Shown: positions 34,210-43,398 of the stretch, piece after piece | Layout: every line of letters begins with the position of its first letter | How positions within the stretch are numbered: the first letter of the stretch is position 1 | From: Deltaproteobacteria bacterium | GTDB lineage: Bacteria > Myxococcota_A > Polyangia > Polyangiales > Polyangiaceae | Length of the DNA stretch: 49,135 bases | Reading direction: 5' to 3' | Assembly: GCA_003235365.1 (NCBI GenBank) | Contig: QJWJ01000530.1 | Coordinates: 1 to 49,135, forward strand | Made by a program: the position numbers and the translations under genes | Notes under the pieces: generated by a model | Told to the model about the DNA's origin: nothing | Seen by the model: the letters and a program-made list of their open reading frames with translations, nothing else | The model's database searches: none

Positions 34210-36099
34210 TCAGCGGCGTCGTTTGCGAGCTGCGAGCAGCCCAACGGCCGCCAGTGCCATCCACCAGCCGCCATTCCCACCGGACATGCCCCCAACCCGA
34301 CAACCGCAGCCGCCGTCGTCGTCGCTGGAGTCGGAGCGAACCCCCCCGTCCACGCCGTCGTCGGTGCCCGCTGGGTCATCGTCGGACGAGTCGTCCGAGG
34401 TGTCGTCGGACGCCTCGTCATCGCTGCTGCTGGAGTCGTCGCTGGGCTCGGCATCATCCGAACCGTCTGAGTCGTCGCTGGCAGCGGGTTCGTCCGTCCC
34501 GTCGGGGCCAGGTGCGGCATCGTCCGCGTCGTCCGTCCCGCTCGACGGGCTCGCATCCGCGGGGTCTTCGTCGTCGCCTACTCCGCCACTGCCTCCAGCT
34601 CCAGGGTTTGAGGGGGACGGCCCAGCCGGGCCGCCATCGGGGGTGCCTGACGCTCCTCCAGCAGACATCATCCCACCGTCCGGTGCTGGAGTCGATGGTC
34701 CGTCGCAGCTCGCCTCTGGGTTCTTGGGGGAGATGCGCGTCACGTGGCCGTTGCCCGAATGGGCAACGACGTACAGTGATCCATCGTATTCCGCGAAGTG
34801 AACGGGGCCGCCATTCATCGTCATCAGGTCTTCTCGCTCGCCGATCACGTCGTTGCGCTCGGCGTTGATGGGCAGCGTCCAGACTCGCTGGCTCTGGTAG
34901 TCCCCGAACACGTAGCGACCTTCGAGCTGCGTGGGCCACTGACAACCGTTGAGGATCAAGCCGCCGGTGATGGAGTCGCAGTCGTTGGGAACGTCCGGGT
35001 TGTCGGGAGGAGCATTGCCATTGGCGCCATCGCTCTGCTCACAACGGTACGCGGCCGGTGCGCAATCACCGACGTTCGGTTCGAAGTTCTGACACTCGTC
35101 GACCCCCAGCCCTTCGTTGCCTTCTCGAAAGGGCCAACCAAAGTGCAACGCGCCGCTCGGCGGCACCACCTGGATCATCTCGTAGGTGATCTCGCCGACG
35201 TTGCCCACCCACACGTTACCGGTCATGGGATCAGCCCAGACTCGGAACGCGTTGCGGAACCCCCAGGCGAAGACTTCTTCGCGCGGCTCCGTCGAGGTCG
35301 TCGACGGGACGACTCCGGGGCTATCACCACAGGCAGTGACCGTCTTGCCCACCAACGGGTTATCCGACGGAATCGAACCGTCGAGATGCACGCGAAGCAC
35401 CTTGCCCTGCGCGTTGGTAAAGCACGTAGGGTAGTAGTTTCGGATGTTCTGCCCCGGTGGCGAGTTCGAGTTGTTCCCCGTGTCACCGGTGCCGATGAAG
35501 AGGTAGTCATCGAAGATCGTGATGCCTCCACCGTTGTGATTCGCCGGCCCTTTGAGGTCCGTGACGAGGACGGTTTCGGTGCTCATGTCCAGCAGATTGT
35601 CGTCACCGAGCTCGATGGTCACCACACGGTGTCGCTGATCGTTGCTCCCACCGATGCCCGCTCCGGCGGAGTAGTAGAAGAACAGCAGGTGGTTGTTCTC
35701 GAAATCCGGATGGGGCAACACGTTGAGCAACCCCTGCTCCCCCGCCTGCGAGTTGACGTCAAACGATCCGGCCGTCGTCATGGTGCCGTCGGCTGTCCTC
35801 AAGACGAGGTCGCCGGTGCGCTCGGCAACTAGGACTCGCCCATCGGGCAGAAACGCCACCGCCGTCGGTTGAGATACGCCGACGATGAACTCATCGTCGA
35901 TGTCGAGCTGTTCACTCACGCCGTCGGCGAGCGTGTCAGCGCGCGCCACGCTGACGTCTACGAGCCCCAGTACGCACCCAGCGGCAACGACCGCGCTGCG
36001 CTGGCGCGCGGCCGCGAGGCTCCCTCGTTTGACGGGGCGCCTCCGATCGGGGGTGGGCACGGGTGATCGGTGGAACGCCAACACAAAACGACTCCGCAT
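34210..36099 (-). CDS. PQQ-type sugar dehydrogenase-like beta-propeller with MYXO-CTERM tail
   Basis: A 629-residue exported protein. An Ala/Val-rich signal region (SAVVAAGCVLGLVDVSVARA) ends at about residue 55. The glucose/sorbosone dehydrogenase propeller covers about 60-460 (PTAVAFLPDGRVLVAERTGDL, EQGLLNVLPHPDF, NHNGGGITIFDDYLFIGTGD, HFGWPFREGNEG, YVFGDYQSQRVW). A Pro/Gly then Asp/Ser-rich linker (about 470-590) leads to GCGCRVGG, a hydrophobic helix and RKRRR, a clear MYXO-CTERM sorting tail. The family oxidises sugars with PQQ and Ca2+; activity here is not proved. ATG 36099 is chosen because it begins the signal peptide region. Confidence 0.92.
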   Translation of the reverse strand: MRSRFVLAFHRSPVPTPDRRRPVKRGSLAAARQRSAVVAAGCVLGLVDVSVARADTLADGVSEQLDIDDEFIVGVSQPTAVAFLPDGRVLVAERTGDLVLRTADGTMTTAGSFDVNSQAGEQGLLNVLPHPDFENNHLLFFYYSAGAGIGGSNDQRHRVVTIELGDDNLLDMSTETVLVTDLKGPANHNGGGITIFDDYLFIGTGDTGNNSNSPPGQNIRNYYPTCFTNAQGKVLRVHLDGSIPSDNPLVGKTVTACGDSPGVVPSTTSTEPREEVFAWGFRNAFRVWADPMTGNVWVGNVGEITYEMIQVVPPSGALHFGWPFREGNEGLGVDECQNFEPNVGDCAPAAYRCEQSDGANGNAPPDNPDVPNDCDSITGGLILNGCQWPTQLEGRYVFGDYQSQRVWTLPINAERNDVIGEREDLMTMNGGPVHFAEYDGSLYVVAHSGNGHVTRISPKNPEASCDGPSTPAPDGGMMSAGGASGTPDGGPAGPSPSNPGAGGSGGVGDDEDPADASPSSGTDDADDAAPGPDGTDEPAASDDSDGSDDAEPSDDSSSSDDEASDDTSDDSSDDDPAGTDDGVDGGVRSDSSDDDGGCGCRVGGMSGGNGGWWMALAAVGLLAARKRRR

Positions 36100-36450
36100 G
36101 CGCGCAGTATCCGCGCATTCGACGATCCCCACAAGCAGAACGGGTGCCGTCCTTCGACGGCATGAGCCCAAAGCTGCCGGAGTTTGTCGACCACGACGTG
36201 AACAGCGAACGTGCCGCCCGATACGACGCCCTCTGATGGGACGCCCGCCGTGACGGACGCGCGCCACGATCGGGGCAGGTGCGTCGAGGGTAACGCGCAG
36301 GATGTGTGCAGAAGTGCGCGCGTTCTGCTCCGCCGCCTCGAACGGGCTCGCTCATCAGCACGGACGGCACGAACCTACTGCGGGGCCGTCTCGCAAACGT
36401 CGAGGCAGCGCTAGCGAGAATCGGGGGCGCGCGAGCACGGACTCTGTAGT
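36100..36450. other. Divergent upstream region before ttcA
   Basis: It holds promoters for two divergent genes; none is clearly recognised. A 24-codon + frame at 36162-36236 (starting MSPKLPEFVDHDVNSE) has G/C-rich third positions but no ribosome site or known family, so it is not called as a gene. Confidence 0.4.
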
Positions 36451-37323
36451 ATGGCCGGCTGCGTGACGGGCAACAGCATCGAGAAGACTCTGTTTCGCAC
36501 GCTGAAGAAGACCTGCGAGAAGCACGCGCTCATCGAAGCGGGCGACAGGATCGGCGTGGGGCTCAGCGGCGGCAAGGACAGCTACGCCCTGTTCTGTTTG
36601 CTGCACCGTTTCGTTCGAACGTTGCCCTTCGACGTGGAGCTGCTCGGGCTGCACCTCGATCAGCGCCAGCCCGGCTACGACGGCAAACCGCTTCAAGACT
36701 GGCTCGAGGCACGCGGAGATGCCTTCGAGATCCTCTCCGAAGACACCTATTCCGTCGTAACGAGTCGCTTGGAACCGGGAGCGACCTACTGCTCACTGTG
36801 TTCCCGCCTGCGCCGGGGCGTCTTGTACAGTGCGTTGGCGCGGCGCGGGTTCAACAAGCTGGCCCTGGGGCATCACCGCGACGACGCGCTGGAAACGTTC
36901 CTGATGAATCTCTTCTATTCGGGCAAGCTCCAAGCCATGCCGGCCGTCTACACGACTGACGACGGCGGTTTGCAGGTGATTCGGCCACTCATCGATTGCG
37001 CAGAACGCTGGCTCGTCGACTACTCCGAGCTGATGCAGTTCCCCATTCTGCCGTGCAACCTCTGCGGCTCCCAAACTGGCTTGAAGCGGGAGCGCGTGGC
37101 TCGACTCCTGGAACAGCTCGAAGCGGAGCAGCCCGACGTGCGCAGCATCATGGCCAATGCCCTGACGAACGTTCGCCCCACGCACTTGCTGGATCTGGAC
37201 GTCAGACGGGCGTGGCTCGAACGCTCGCCAGACATTCGGCCCGACCCGAGCCCACGTCGCCGTCCACGACACATGAAAGCCGAACCCACTGTCGTGGCGC
37301 CCAGACGACTGCCGGTCCTGTGA
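36451..37323 (+). CDS. ttcA: tRNA 2-thiocytidine synthetase TtcA-like
   Basis: A 290-residue cytoplasmic enzyme of the TtcA/TtuA group, which makes 2-thiocytidine at position 32 of certain tRNAs. The PP-loop SGGKDS is at residues 39-44. The Fe-S ligands appear as CSLC (C114, C117) and the second pair PCNLCGSQ (C202, C205), the classical TtcA arrangement. HHRDDALETFLMNLFYSGKL is diagnostic. Length is slightly shorter than E. coli TtcA, with an Arg/Pro-rich C-terminus. Little separates it from its convergent neighbour downstream. Confidence 0.93.
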   Translation: MAGCVTGNSIEKTLFRTLKKTCEKHALIEAGDRIGVGLSGGKDSYALFCLLHRFVRTLPFDVELLGLHLDQRQPGYDGKPLQDWLEARGDAFEILSEDTYSVVTSRLEPGATYCSLCSRLRRGVLYSALARRGFNKLALGHHRDDALETFLMNLFYSGKLQAMPAVYTTDDGGLQVIRPLIDCAERWLVDYSELMQFPILPCNLCGSQTGLKRERVARLLEQLEAEQPDVRSIMANALTNVRPTHLLDLDVRRAWLERSPDIRPDPSPRRRPRHMKAEPTVVAPRRLPVL

Positions 37324-37428
37324 AATGGACCTCGCTCGCAACCGCGATGCGTCCCGTCACGACTCCGCGACTAGCCTGAGCCACCGATGAAGACTTCGAT
37401 GGCGCGCCACTGGCAATGACGACCTCGT

Positions 37429-38466
37429 TTACCCGGCGCAGACGACACGGTTTCGACCTCCGGTCTTGCCGCGGTACAGCGCCTCGTCCGCCAAGCGGAT
37501 GCAATCGACGATGGTCGAGCCTTCGCGCAATGTTGCCACGCCGAAGGTCATGGTGATCTTCTTCGCGCCCTGGCCCAAACCAAAGTCGTGCGACGCGATG
37601 GCCTCACGCAGGCGCTCCATCACCGTCGAGGCACCGGTCATCGCGGTGGAAGGCAGCATCACCAAAAACTCCTCGCCGCCCCACCGAGCAACCACGTCGT
37701 GCTGCCTGAGCCCAGCGCTCATGATGCGTGCCGTCTCCACCAACACGTCGTCCCCACGTTCGTGGCCGTAGGTGTCGTTGACCCGTTTGAATAGGTCTAT
37801 GTCTGCCAACACGACGGACAGTACCCCGCCCTCCCTTTCGATGCGGTGTTCCTCCTCTTCGAGGCGCTCGCGCATGGCACGTCGGTTGAGCAGCCCGGTC
37901 AGCGCATCGCGACTGGCCAGTCGCTGCAGACGCCCCTCGGTGGAGACGGATTCGCGGCGATACACGTAGCAAATGACGCTCAAAGTGATCGTCGGGATGA
38001 CCAGATTCGTCGCGCGAAATAGGACGTCGAAAGCCGGGCCCAGACTCCGAACGGTTTCAGGAGCGAAGTCCAGACCGATGAAGATCGCCGTCACGGCGGC
38101 CAGCGCCCCCAGCACGACACGCTGCGAAAGCCGCTGGTTGAGCGCGATGTACGCGAGCAGCGGCAGCAGGTAGTAGTGAAATCCGCTACCCTTACCGAGC
38201 ACTGCTACCGCCAGCACGCCGTGTACGACGACCTCGATCGCCAGGATCACGACGGCCGCAACCTGATGGCGCTTCCGGTTCATTCGGAACGCTGTCACCC
38301 ACGCGACAACACTTGCTACGTTCACCGCGGCGAGCGGCCACACGCCGACGTAGGCAAACATGGGGATGAACGCGGCGTGGGCAATGATACCGACGTACGC
38401 CGCCCGATCAGTGACGACGTAGAGCCGATGGTCGAGCGGGTCCAGCGATGAACTCGTCGAATCCAT
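37429..38466 (-). CDS. Membrane-bound diguanylate cyclase (GGDEF)
   Basis: A 345-residue inner-membrane protein. About six hydrophobic helices (about residues 22-168) form the sensor-like part. The GGDEF domain is at about 180-345, with the active-site motif GGEEF at 263-267 and an inhibitory I-site RxxD (RQHD, 254-257) five residues before it. Both are intact, so it should make c-di-GMP from two GTP with product inhibition. No EAL domain is present. ATG 38466 has AGGAG six bases upstream and is preferred to a longer frame from 38658. The membrane signal is unknown. It is the only c-di-GMP gene in the window. Confidence 0.93.
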   Translation of the reverse strand: MDSTSSSLDPLDHRLYVVTDRAAYVGIIAHAAFIPMFAYVGVWPLAAVNVASVVAWVTAFRMNRKRHQVAAVVILAIEVVVHGVLAVAVLGKGSGFHYYLLPLLAYIALNQRLSQRVVLGALAAVTAIFIGLDFAPETVRSLGPAFDVLFRATNLVIPTITLSVICYVYRRESVSTEGRLQRLASRDALTGLLNRRAMRERLEEEEHRIEREGGVLSVVLADIDLFKRVNDTYGHERGDDVLVETARIMSAGLRQHDVVARWGGEEFLVMLPSTAMTGASTVMERLREAIASHDFGLGQGAKKITMTFGVATLREGSTIVDCIRLADEALYRGKTGGRNRVVCAG

Positions 38467-38658
38467 GAGGGACTCCTGTCCGAGCACGATGCGTGGCAGC
38501 GGTCGCGACGACGAACGCGGGGCGGCGCTGGGCGATGGCGGGACAGCGGTCAAGGCTTCACGATAACACAGGGGGTCCGAGGAGGAAGATCCGCGATGCG
38601 AGATGAGCGGACGCTGTGTAACGCAATCGTTGCGCCCGGCATCGCGGTAGTCACCCAA

Positions 38659-38696
38659 GAGCGTCGAGAGCGTCGAGAGCGTCGAGAGCGCCTCGA
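38659..38696. repeat. Short tandem repeat (9-base unit)
   Basis: GAGCGTCGA occurs three times in tandem at 38659-38685, followed by a degenerate fourth copy (GAGCGCCTCGA). It lies just downstream of the SMP-30 gene's stop. Confidence 0.7.
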
Positions 38697-38710
38697 CAGG
38701 GCGGACGCCG

Positions 38711-39598
38711 CTAGAGTTTTCCAGCGAAACGAGGCGCGGGCACGCCCCTCGCCGCCAACTTCACCTTGAACAGCGAGCCGCTGTCTGGCTGCCTCGCGAG
38801 CACCGCCTGCTCGAGGCCAATCCGCGCCGTCGTGATGTAGAGCTCATCCAGATCGCGGCCCCCAAATGCGCAAGAAGTGACGTTCGTTGCGGCGACCGAT
38901 ACAGCGAGCTGCCGCTCCCCGCTGTCTGGCTCCACTCGCCAAACGCCCGAGCCACCCCACATCGCGATCCACAACGCCCCTTCGAAGTCGATGGTCATGC
39001 CGTCGGGCGATCCTTCGCTCTCGTCGAATGCCGTCACCGCGCGGCGATTGCTCAGCGCACCGGTCGACAGCTCGTAGTCGAACCGTTCGACGAGCCGTGT
39101 GGGAGTATCGATGTAATACATGGTTGCTGCGTCAGCAGACCACACCAACCCATTGGAAATCGTCACCCCACTCAGGATCCGACTCACTCGACGTGCCGCA
39201 TCCATGCTGTACAGCGCAGCTCCTCCGGGAGGCCCCTCTTCGACCATGCTGCCCACGACGAATCGCCCCGCCGGATCACATTTGCCATCGTTGAGGCGAT
39301 TGCCAGGCGAATCGGGCTCGGGTCGATGAAGTACCTCGACCCCCGCGCTTCGTGGATCGAACGCCGCTATCCCCTCGCGCACGCCCAGCAGCAGTCGAGA
39401 ACCTCGGCTGAGCACGACCGTTCCGACACTCTGACCGACGTCGTATTCGACGTTGTTCCCTGTTGTCGGGTCGAAGATCATCACCCGGTTCTGGTAGATG
39501 TCGACCCAGTACAAGCGCTGCGATTCGACGTCCCAGAGACTTCCTTCTCCGAGCTCGCTCTGTCGCGAGTGGACGACCTGCGCCTGCAATACTCCCAT
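38711..39598 (-). CDS. SMP-30/gluconolactonase-type beta-propeller
   Basis: A 295-residue soluble protein. SMP-30/LRE-like signatures: SELGEGSLWDVESQRLYWVD (a Glu metal ligand), NRLNDGKCDPAGRFVVGSM (Asn/Asp ligands), VTISNGLVWSADAATMYYID, SEGSPDGMTIDFEGALWIAMWGG. These Ca2+ enzymes open sugar lactones. There is no signal peptide, so a cytoplasmic place is likely. ATG 39598 is chosen; an Arg-rich alternative start 12 codons upstream lacks a ribosome site. A link to the sugar dehydrogenase-like protein 2.5 kb away is possible but only inferred. Confidence 0.92.
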   Translation of the reverse strand: MGVLQAQVVHSRQSELGEGSLWDVESQRLYWVDIYQNRVMIFDPTTGNNVEYDVGQSVGTVVLSRGSRLLLGVREGIAAFDPRSAGVEVLHRPEPDSPGNRLNDGKCDPAGRFVVGSMVEEGPPGGAALYSMDAARRVSRILSGVTISNGLVWSADAATMYYIDTPTRLVERFDYELSTGALSNRRAVTAFDESEGSPDGMTIDFEGALWIAMWGGSGVWRVEPDSGERQLAVSVAATNVTSCAFGGRDLDELYITTARIGLEQAVLARQPDSGSLFKVKLAARGVPAPRFAGKL

Positions 39599-39801
39599 GG
39601 CGGCGATGAAACGCCATGGCGCCCGGCGGCGCAAACCTCTGGCACCGAACGCGCGAGTTCGGCTGGCCGAAGCTCCCGCGCGGTTGGGAGAGATGTGTCG
39701 ACGGTAGCAACCCCACCCACCTTGGGGCTACCACCGTCTCGGTGACACGCGAGGCAACGGCATCGCAGACGCCGCCACACCGCAGCACTATCGCCGCCTG
39801 G

Positions 39802-41145
39802 TTACTGCTGGATCTGGAAGCCGAGCTGCAGCATGTTGGACTTCAGATCGGTCGCAACCGCCGCTGTCATTGGGTCGTCGTCGTCATCCACCAGGAAACC
39901 GTCGGCCTGGCTGTGGACGAATCCAACCATGAGTTTGGCGAAGTAATCCTTCATGACGTAGTTCACCATGACTTCGATCTGCGACAGCTTCTCGTCCGTA
40001 TCGTCGTTGCGTGCCATCTGATAGCGGAGGACGGGCTGTATCTTCCCCAGCCCAAGCGGCTCGGCCGTCGCGAAGCTCAACACGGCGAACAGATGGCTGT
40101 CCATGGGTTGCGTGTCGCCATCGAAGTAGTAGTACGCGAACTCACCCGTGAACGTGCCGGCGCCGCTGTTGAACTCTGCGAGCAGGTCCGCATTGAACTC
40201 CGTCAGGTCGTTGTCCGCGGCCTGGTAGTCCTGCTGGTACCGAACTGCCGCACCGAGGGCCAGGACGTCCTGCGCGCCGTAGAACGTGCTGCTCCCGTAG
40301 AATCCCGGTTCCGAGCCGATGAAGTCGTAGGACACGCGGGCGGCGTACAGAGGCTTGTCGGCAGCGTCGTCCAAGTCCATCGCACCCGCGTAGTATTTGA
40401 ACTTGCCCGCCGAATCGTTGCCCCAGATGACCACGCCCGTGTCGCGGCCGATGTCCTCGGTACCTCGTGGGCCCACGTACGACCCGGACGCAAAGTACAC
40501 CCCCGGATAGTTCCAGGGGCTCATGAACCACGCACCGCTGAAGTTCGAGCGGTCCGACGGTGTCAGCATGCGACCAACCCAGATGTGGAACGGGTCGGCG
40601 AAGTCGAGCTGACCCACCAAATCCATGGACTGAAGCTCGAAGGCCAACGGGGCGCCCCCGTTTGCCGTGCCGGCTTCACCGAGCGCCGTGAAGTTCGCTG
40701 TCCAACCGACGACGTCCGTGACCTTGCCGCTGAATCGCGGCTCCGCGTTCAGCTCGTCGAACGCCAAGTCACCGAGCTTCTCCGGGTTGGTGGAGGATTG
40801 CGCGCGCAGAGCGGCACGGAAACCAATACCCGTCGTAACCGTGAACGCCGACTCCTCGGCGGGCGCCTCTTCTGCAGGAGGCTCTTCCGCTGCAGGCATT
40901 TCCTCGGCGGACATTTCCGGCTCGGGCATCGGAGCGGGTTCGGCTGCCGGTTCCTCCATCGGAGGCGCCTCGGCAACGGGTGCCTCGGCTGGCGCAGCTT
41001 CTGGAGCTGGCTCGGCCGCGGGCTCGGCCGGTGCTTCAGGGGGCGGGGCAGGAGCCACGTCGTCTTGCGCCAACGCGACGGAAGGCGCCAGCAACCCCAG
41101 CCCGCTGACCACGAATGAGTAGATTAAGCAATCCCGTGTCTTCAT
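39802..41145 (-). CDS. Outer-membrane porin with Pro/Ala/Glu-rich N-terminus
   Basis: A 447-residue exported protein. The signal peptide (LIYSFVVSGLGLLAPSVALAQ) is followed by a striking Pro/Ala/Glu-rich stretch (about residues 25-98), perhaps a peptidoglycan-spanning spacer. The rest is a barrel with alternating aromatic strands (FHIWVGRMLTPSDRSNFSG, KFKYYAGAMDLDDA, YAARVSYDFIG, FAKLMVGFVHSQ, MLQLGFQIQQ), resembling phosphate-selective/OprO-OprP-like or other anion porins. It is divergent from urtA with a 670-base shared upstream region, so it may let urea across the outer membrane; that is inference. It starts at ATG 41145; GTG 41154 is an alternative. Confidence 0.83.
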   Translation of the reverse strand: MKTRDCLIYSFVVSGLGLLAPSVALAQDDVAPAPPPEAPAEPAAEPAPEAAPAEAPVAEAPPMEEPAAEPAPMPEPEMSAEEMPAAEEPPAEEAPAEESAFTVTTGIGFRAALRAQSSTNPEKLGDLAFDELNAEPRFSGKVTDVVGWTANFTALGEAGTANGGAPLAFELQSMDLVGQLDFADPFHIWVGRMLTPSDRSNFSGAWFMSPWNYPGVYFASGSYVGPRGTEDIGRDTGVVIWGNDSAGKFKYYAGAMDLDDAADKPLYAARVSYDFIGSEPGFYGSSTFYGAQDVLALGAAVRYQQDYQAADNDLTEFNADLLAEFNSGAGTFTGEFAYYYFDGDTQPMDSHLFAVLSFATAEPLGLGKIQPVLRYQMARNDDTDEKLSQIEVMVNYVMKDYFAKLMVGFVHSQADGFLVDDDDDPMTAAVATDLKSNMLQLGFQIQQ

Positions 41146-41815
41146 TATTGTCACCGCTTGTTGAGTTGTTCAGTGCGTCATTTCCGACTGCTCGAGGTGT
41201 AGGTGGGAGGCCGTCGGACGCGGTGAGACGATGTCGCGCCAATTGTTTACGGTGTGTATCGTCGAGGATTCATCACGAAACACTGCGTACTCAATAGGTT
41301 GGAGCCCCGCGCCGGCCGTTGGGTAGTCACTCTGGGCGTCAACGCCATTCGTCGGTGAGCGATCTCTCGGCGCGGCTCGCCAGTTCCTTCGGATTACCCG
41401 AAAAAAGCAGTATCCAGAGTGCTTTGGGCGGCAACGGAGCAAACGGTGCTGGGAGCTACCTCGACGAGTTCAACGCAATGCGCCAGGTGACCACCGATCG
41501 TTTGCTTGAATCGGTCGCGTTTCATTCTTTTCGTGTTTCACGCCGCGTCAACGCGATGGACATCTAGCCGAAACACAGCCCCCCCCATCGTGTCGCCGTC
41601 CGTTGGTTGGGCCGGTGATTCACACCCAGGAAGATGGGTCCATCGCCGGTTCTACTCCTCGGGCACTTCTCACGGACCGAGTCGTGGACCTCTTCATGGG
41701 GCACGAGCAAACAGAACCGAAACAGAGTCGGAAAAGGCCAGAACGCGACGGCGTGCCATGGCTGCCAAGGGCCTGAGAGTCGAGCACTCAACCCAAAGTC
41801 ACAGGAGATCATCAG
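41146..41815. other. Divergent regulatory region between porin and urtA
   Basis: 670 bases with A/T-richer patches near 41235-41300 and 41490-41560. urtA has a clear ribosome site (AGGAGA, seven bases before ATG 41816). No sigma-54 or nitrogen-regulator box was recognised by eye. A weak + frame from GTG 41355 to 41567 (70 codons, starting VSDLSARLASSFGLPE) is plausible but unsupported. Confidence 0.45.
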
Positions 41816-43204
41816 ATGAAGCGTTGGATGAAGATTGCCACCGGGCTGCTGCTTGCGTCGGCAGTGGCCGGCTGTAAAGGGAAGGACAAGGCCAAGCCCG
41901 AGGTCGGTGCAGAGAAGCCGGAGAAGGCAGCTCAAGCGACCACGGATACCCCAGCGGCCGGCAAGGCTGCCGCCGCCCCCAGCGAGAGTGGCCCCATCAA
42001 GGTCGGCATCCTGCATTCTCTTTCGGGCACGATGGCCATCAGCGAGACCTCTTTGAAGGACGTCGCGTTGATGACGATCAAGGAGATCAACGACAAGGGC
42101 GGTGTGCTCGGGCGCAAGCTGGAGCCGGTCGTCGTCGACCCCGCATCGGACTGGCCGCTATTCGCCGAAAAGGCGCGCGAGCTCATCCAGAAAGAAGGCG
42201 TCGCCGTCACGTTCGGCTGCTGGACGTCGGTGTCGCGCAAGAGCGTACTGCCCGTCTTCGAAGAGCTGAATGGTCTGTTGTTCTACCCCGTCCAGTACGA
42301 AGGCGAAGAGTCGTCCTACAACGTCTTCTACACGGGTGCTGCGCCCAACCAGCAAGCGATCCCTGCCGTCGAGTACTTGATGAGCAAGGAAGGCGGCGGA
42401 GCCAAGAAGTGGGTTCTGCTCGGTACGGACTACGTCTATCCCCGAACGACCAACAAGATCCTGCGCTACTTCCTCAAGGACAGCGGCGTGCCCGAGTCGA
42501 ACATCATGGAGCAGTACACTCCGTTCGGGCACAGCGACTACCAGACCATCGTCGCGGACATCAAGAAGTTCGCGGCAGGGACGCCGACCGCCGTGGTTTC
42601 GACCATCAACGGCGACTCGAACGTGCCCTTCTACAAGGAACTGGCAAACCAGGGCCTCAAGGCTGAGGACATTCCGGTCGTCGCCTTCTCCGTCGGTGAA
42701 GAAGAGCTGCGCGGTATCGACGCCAAACCGCTCGTCGGTCACTTGGCGGCTTGGAACTACTTCGAGTCGATCGAAAATCCCGTCAACAAGGGCTTCATCG
42801 ACATGTGGATGAAGTACGCCAAGGAGAACAAGTTGCCCGACGCCGACAAGCGCGTGACGAACGACCCGATGGAAGCGACCTACATCGGCATTCACATGTG
42901 GGCCCAGGCCGCGGAGCAGGCCGGTACCACCAACGTCGACGCGGTCCGCCAGGCCGTCGCCGGACAGACCTTCAAGGGCCCGGCTGGCTTCGACATCAAG
43001 ATGGACGAGAAGAACCACCACCTGCACAAGCCGGTGTACATCGGCGAGATCAAGGCCGATGGCCAGTTCCAGATCGTCTGGAAGACCGAAGGCCCAGTCC
43101 GCGCCGAGCCGTGGAGCAAGTACGTGCCCGAAAGCGCCAAGAAGGTTGCTGACTGGACCTACCCCTGGGTCTGCGGAAACTGCACCGAAGCCAAGTTCAA
43201 GTGA
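41816..43204 (+). CDS. urtA: Urea ABC transporter substrate-binding protein UrtA
   Basis: A 462-residue periplasmic lipoprotein. The lipobox AVAGC is at about residues 16-20, and a Lys/Ala-rich linker runs to about 60. The binding-protein fold follows: [109 protein letters not shown] and PWVCGNC, matching UrtA of the amide-urea group. It is the first gene of urtABCDE-ureD-ureA. Length is close to typical (about 420-440) apart from the N-terminal linker. It precedes urtB with a stem-loop between them. Confidence 0.97.
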   Translation: [462 protein letters not shown]

Positions 43205-43216
43205 CCCCCACGTCGT

Positions 43217-43258
43217 GCCCGGTCGCCGCAGCGGAACACCAGCGCGCACGGACCGGGC
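43217..43258. other. Intercistronic stem-loop between urtA and urtB
   Basis: GCCCGGTC (43217-43224) and GACCGGGC (43251-43258) are perfect reverse complements with a 26-base loop, about 12 bases after the urtA stop. Hairpins here often protect the binding-protein mRNA and reduce expression of downstream genes; that role is inferred. Confidence 0.55.
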
Positions 43259-43398
43259 GCGACCCTTCCCACAGACAAAAGAGATCCCCGGACGACATAC
43301 GTCGACGCCAGGATCTCGAAGCAGCGAACAGTGCCTCCGTCTGCCGATGCTCGAGAGTCGTCGCCGCGCGGAGGCATTCTCACGAGTGCGAGTCCCTC

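Noticed and set aside
41319..41567. A possible 70-82 codon gene upstream of urtA
   Set aside because: No ribosome site, no recognisable family, and lower third-position G/C than true genes here; noted only in the intergenic entry.
42158..43249. A 363-codon minus-strand frame
   Set aside because: Antisense shadow of urtA, a common effect of G/C-rich third positions.
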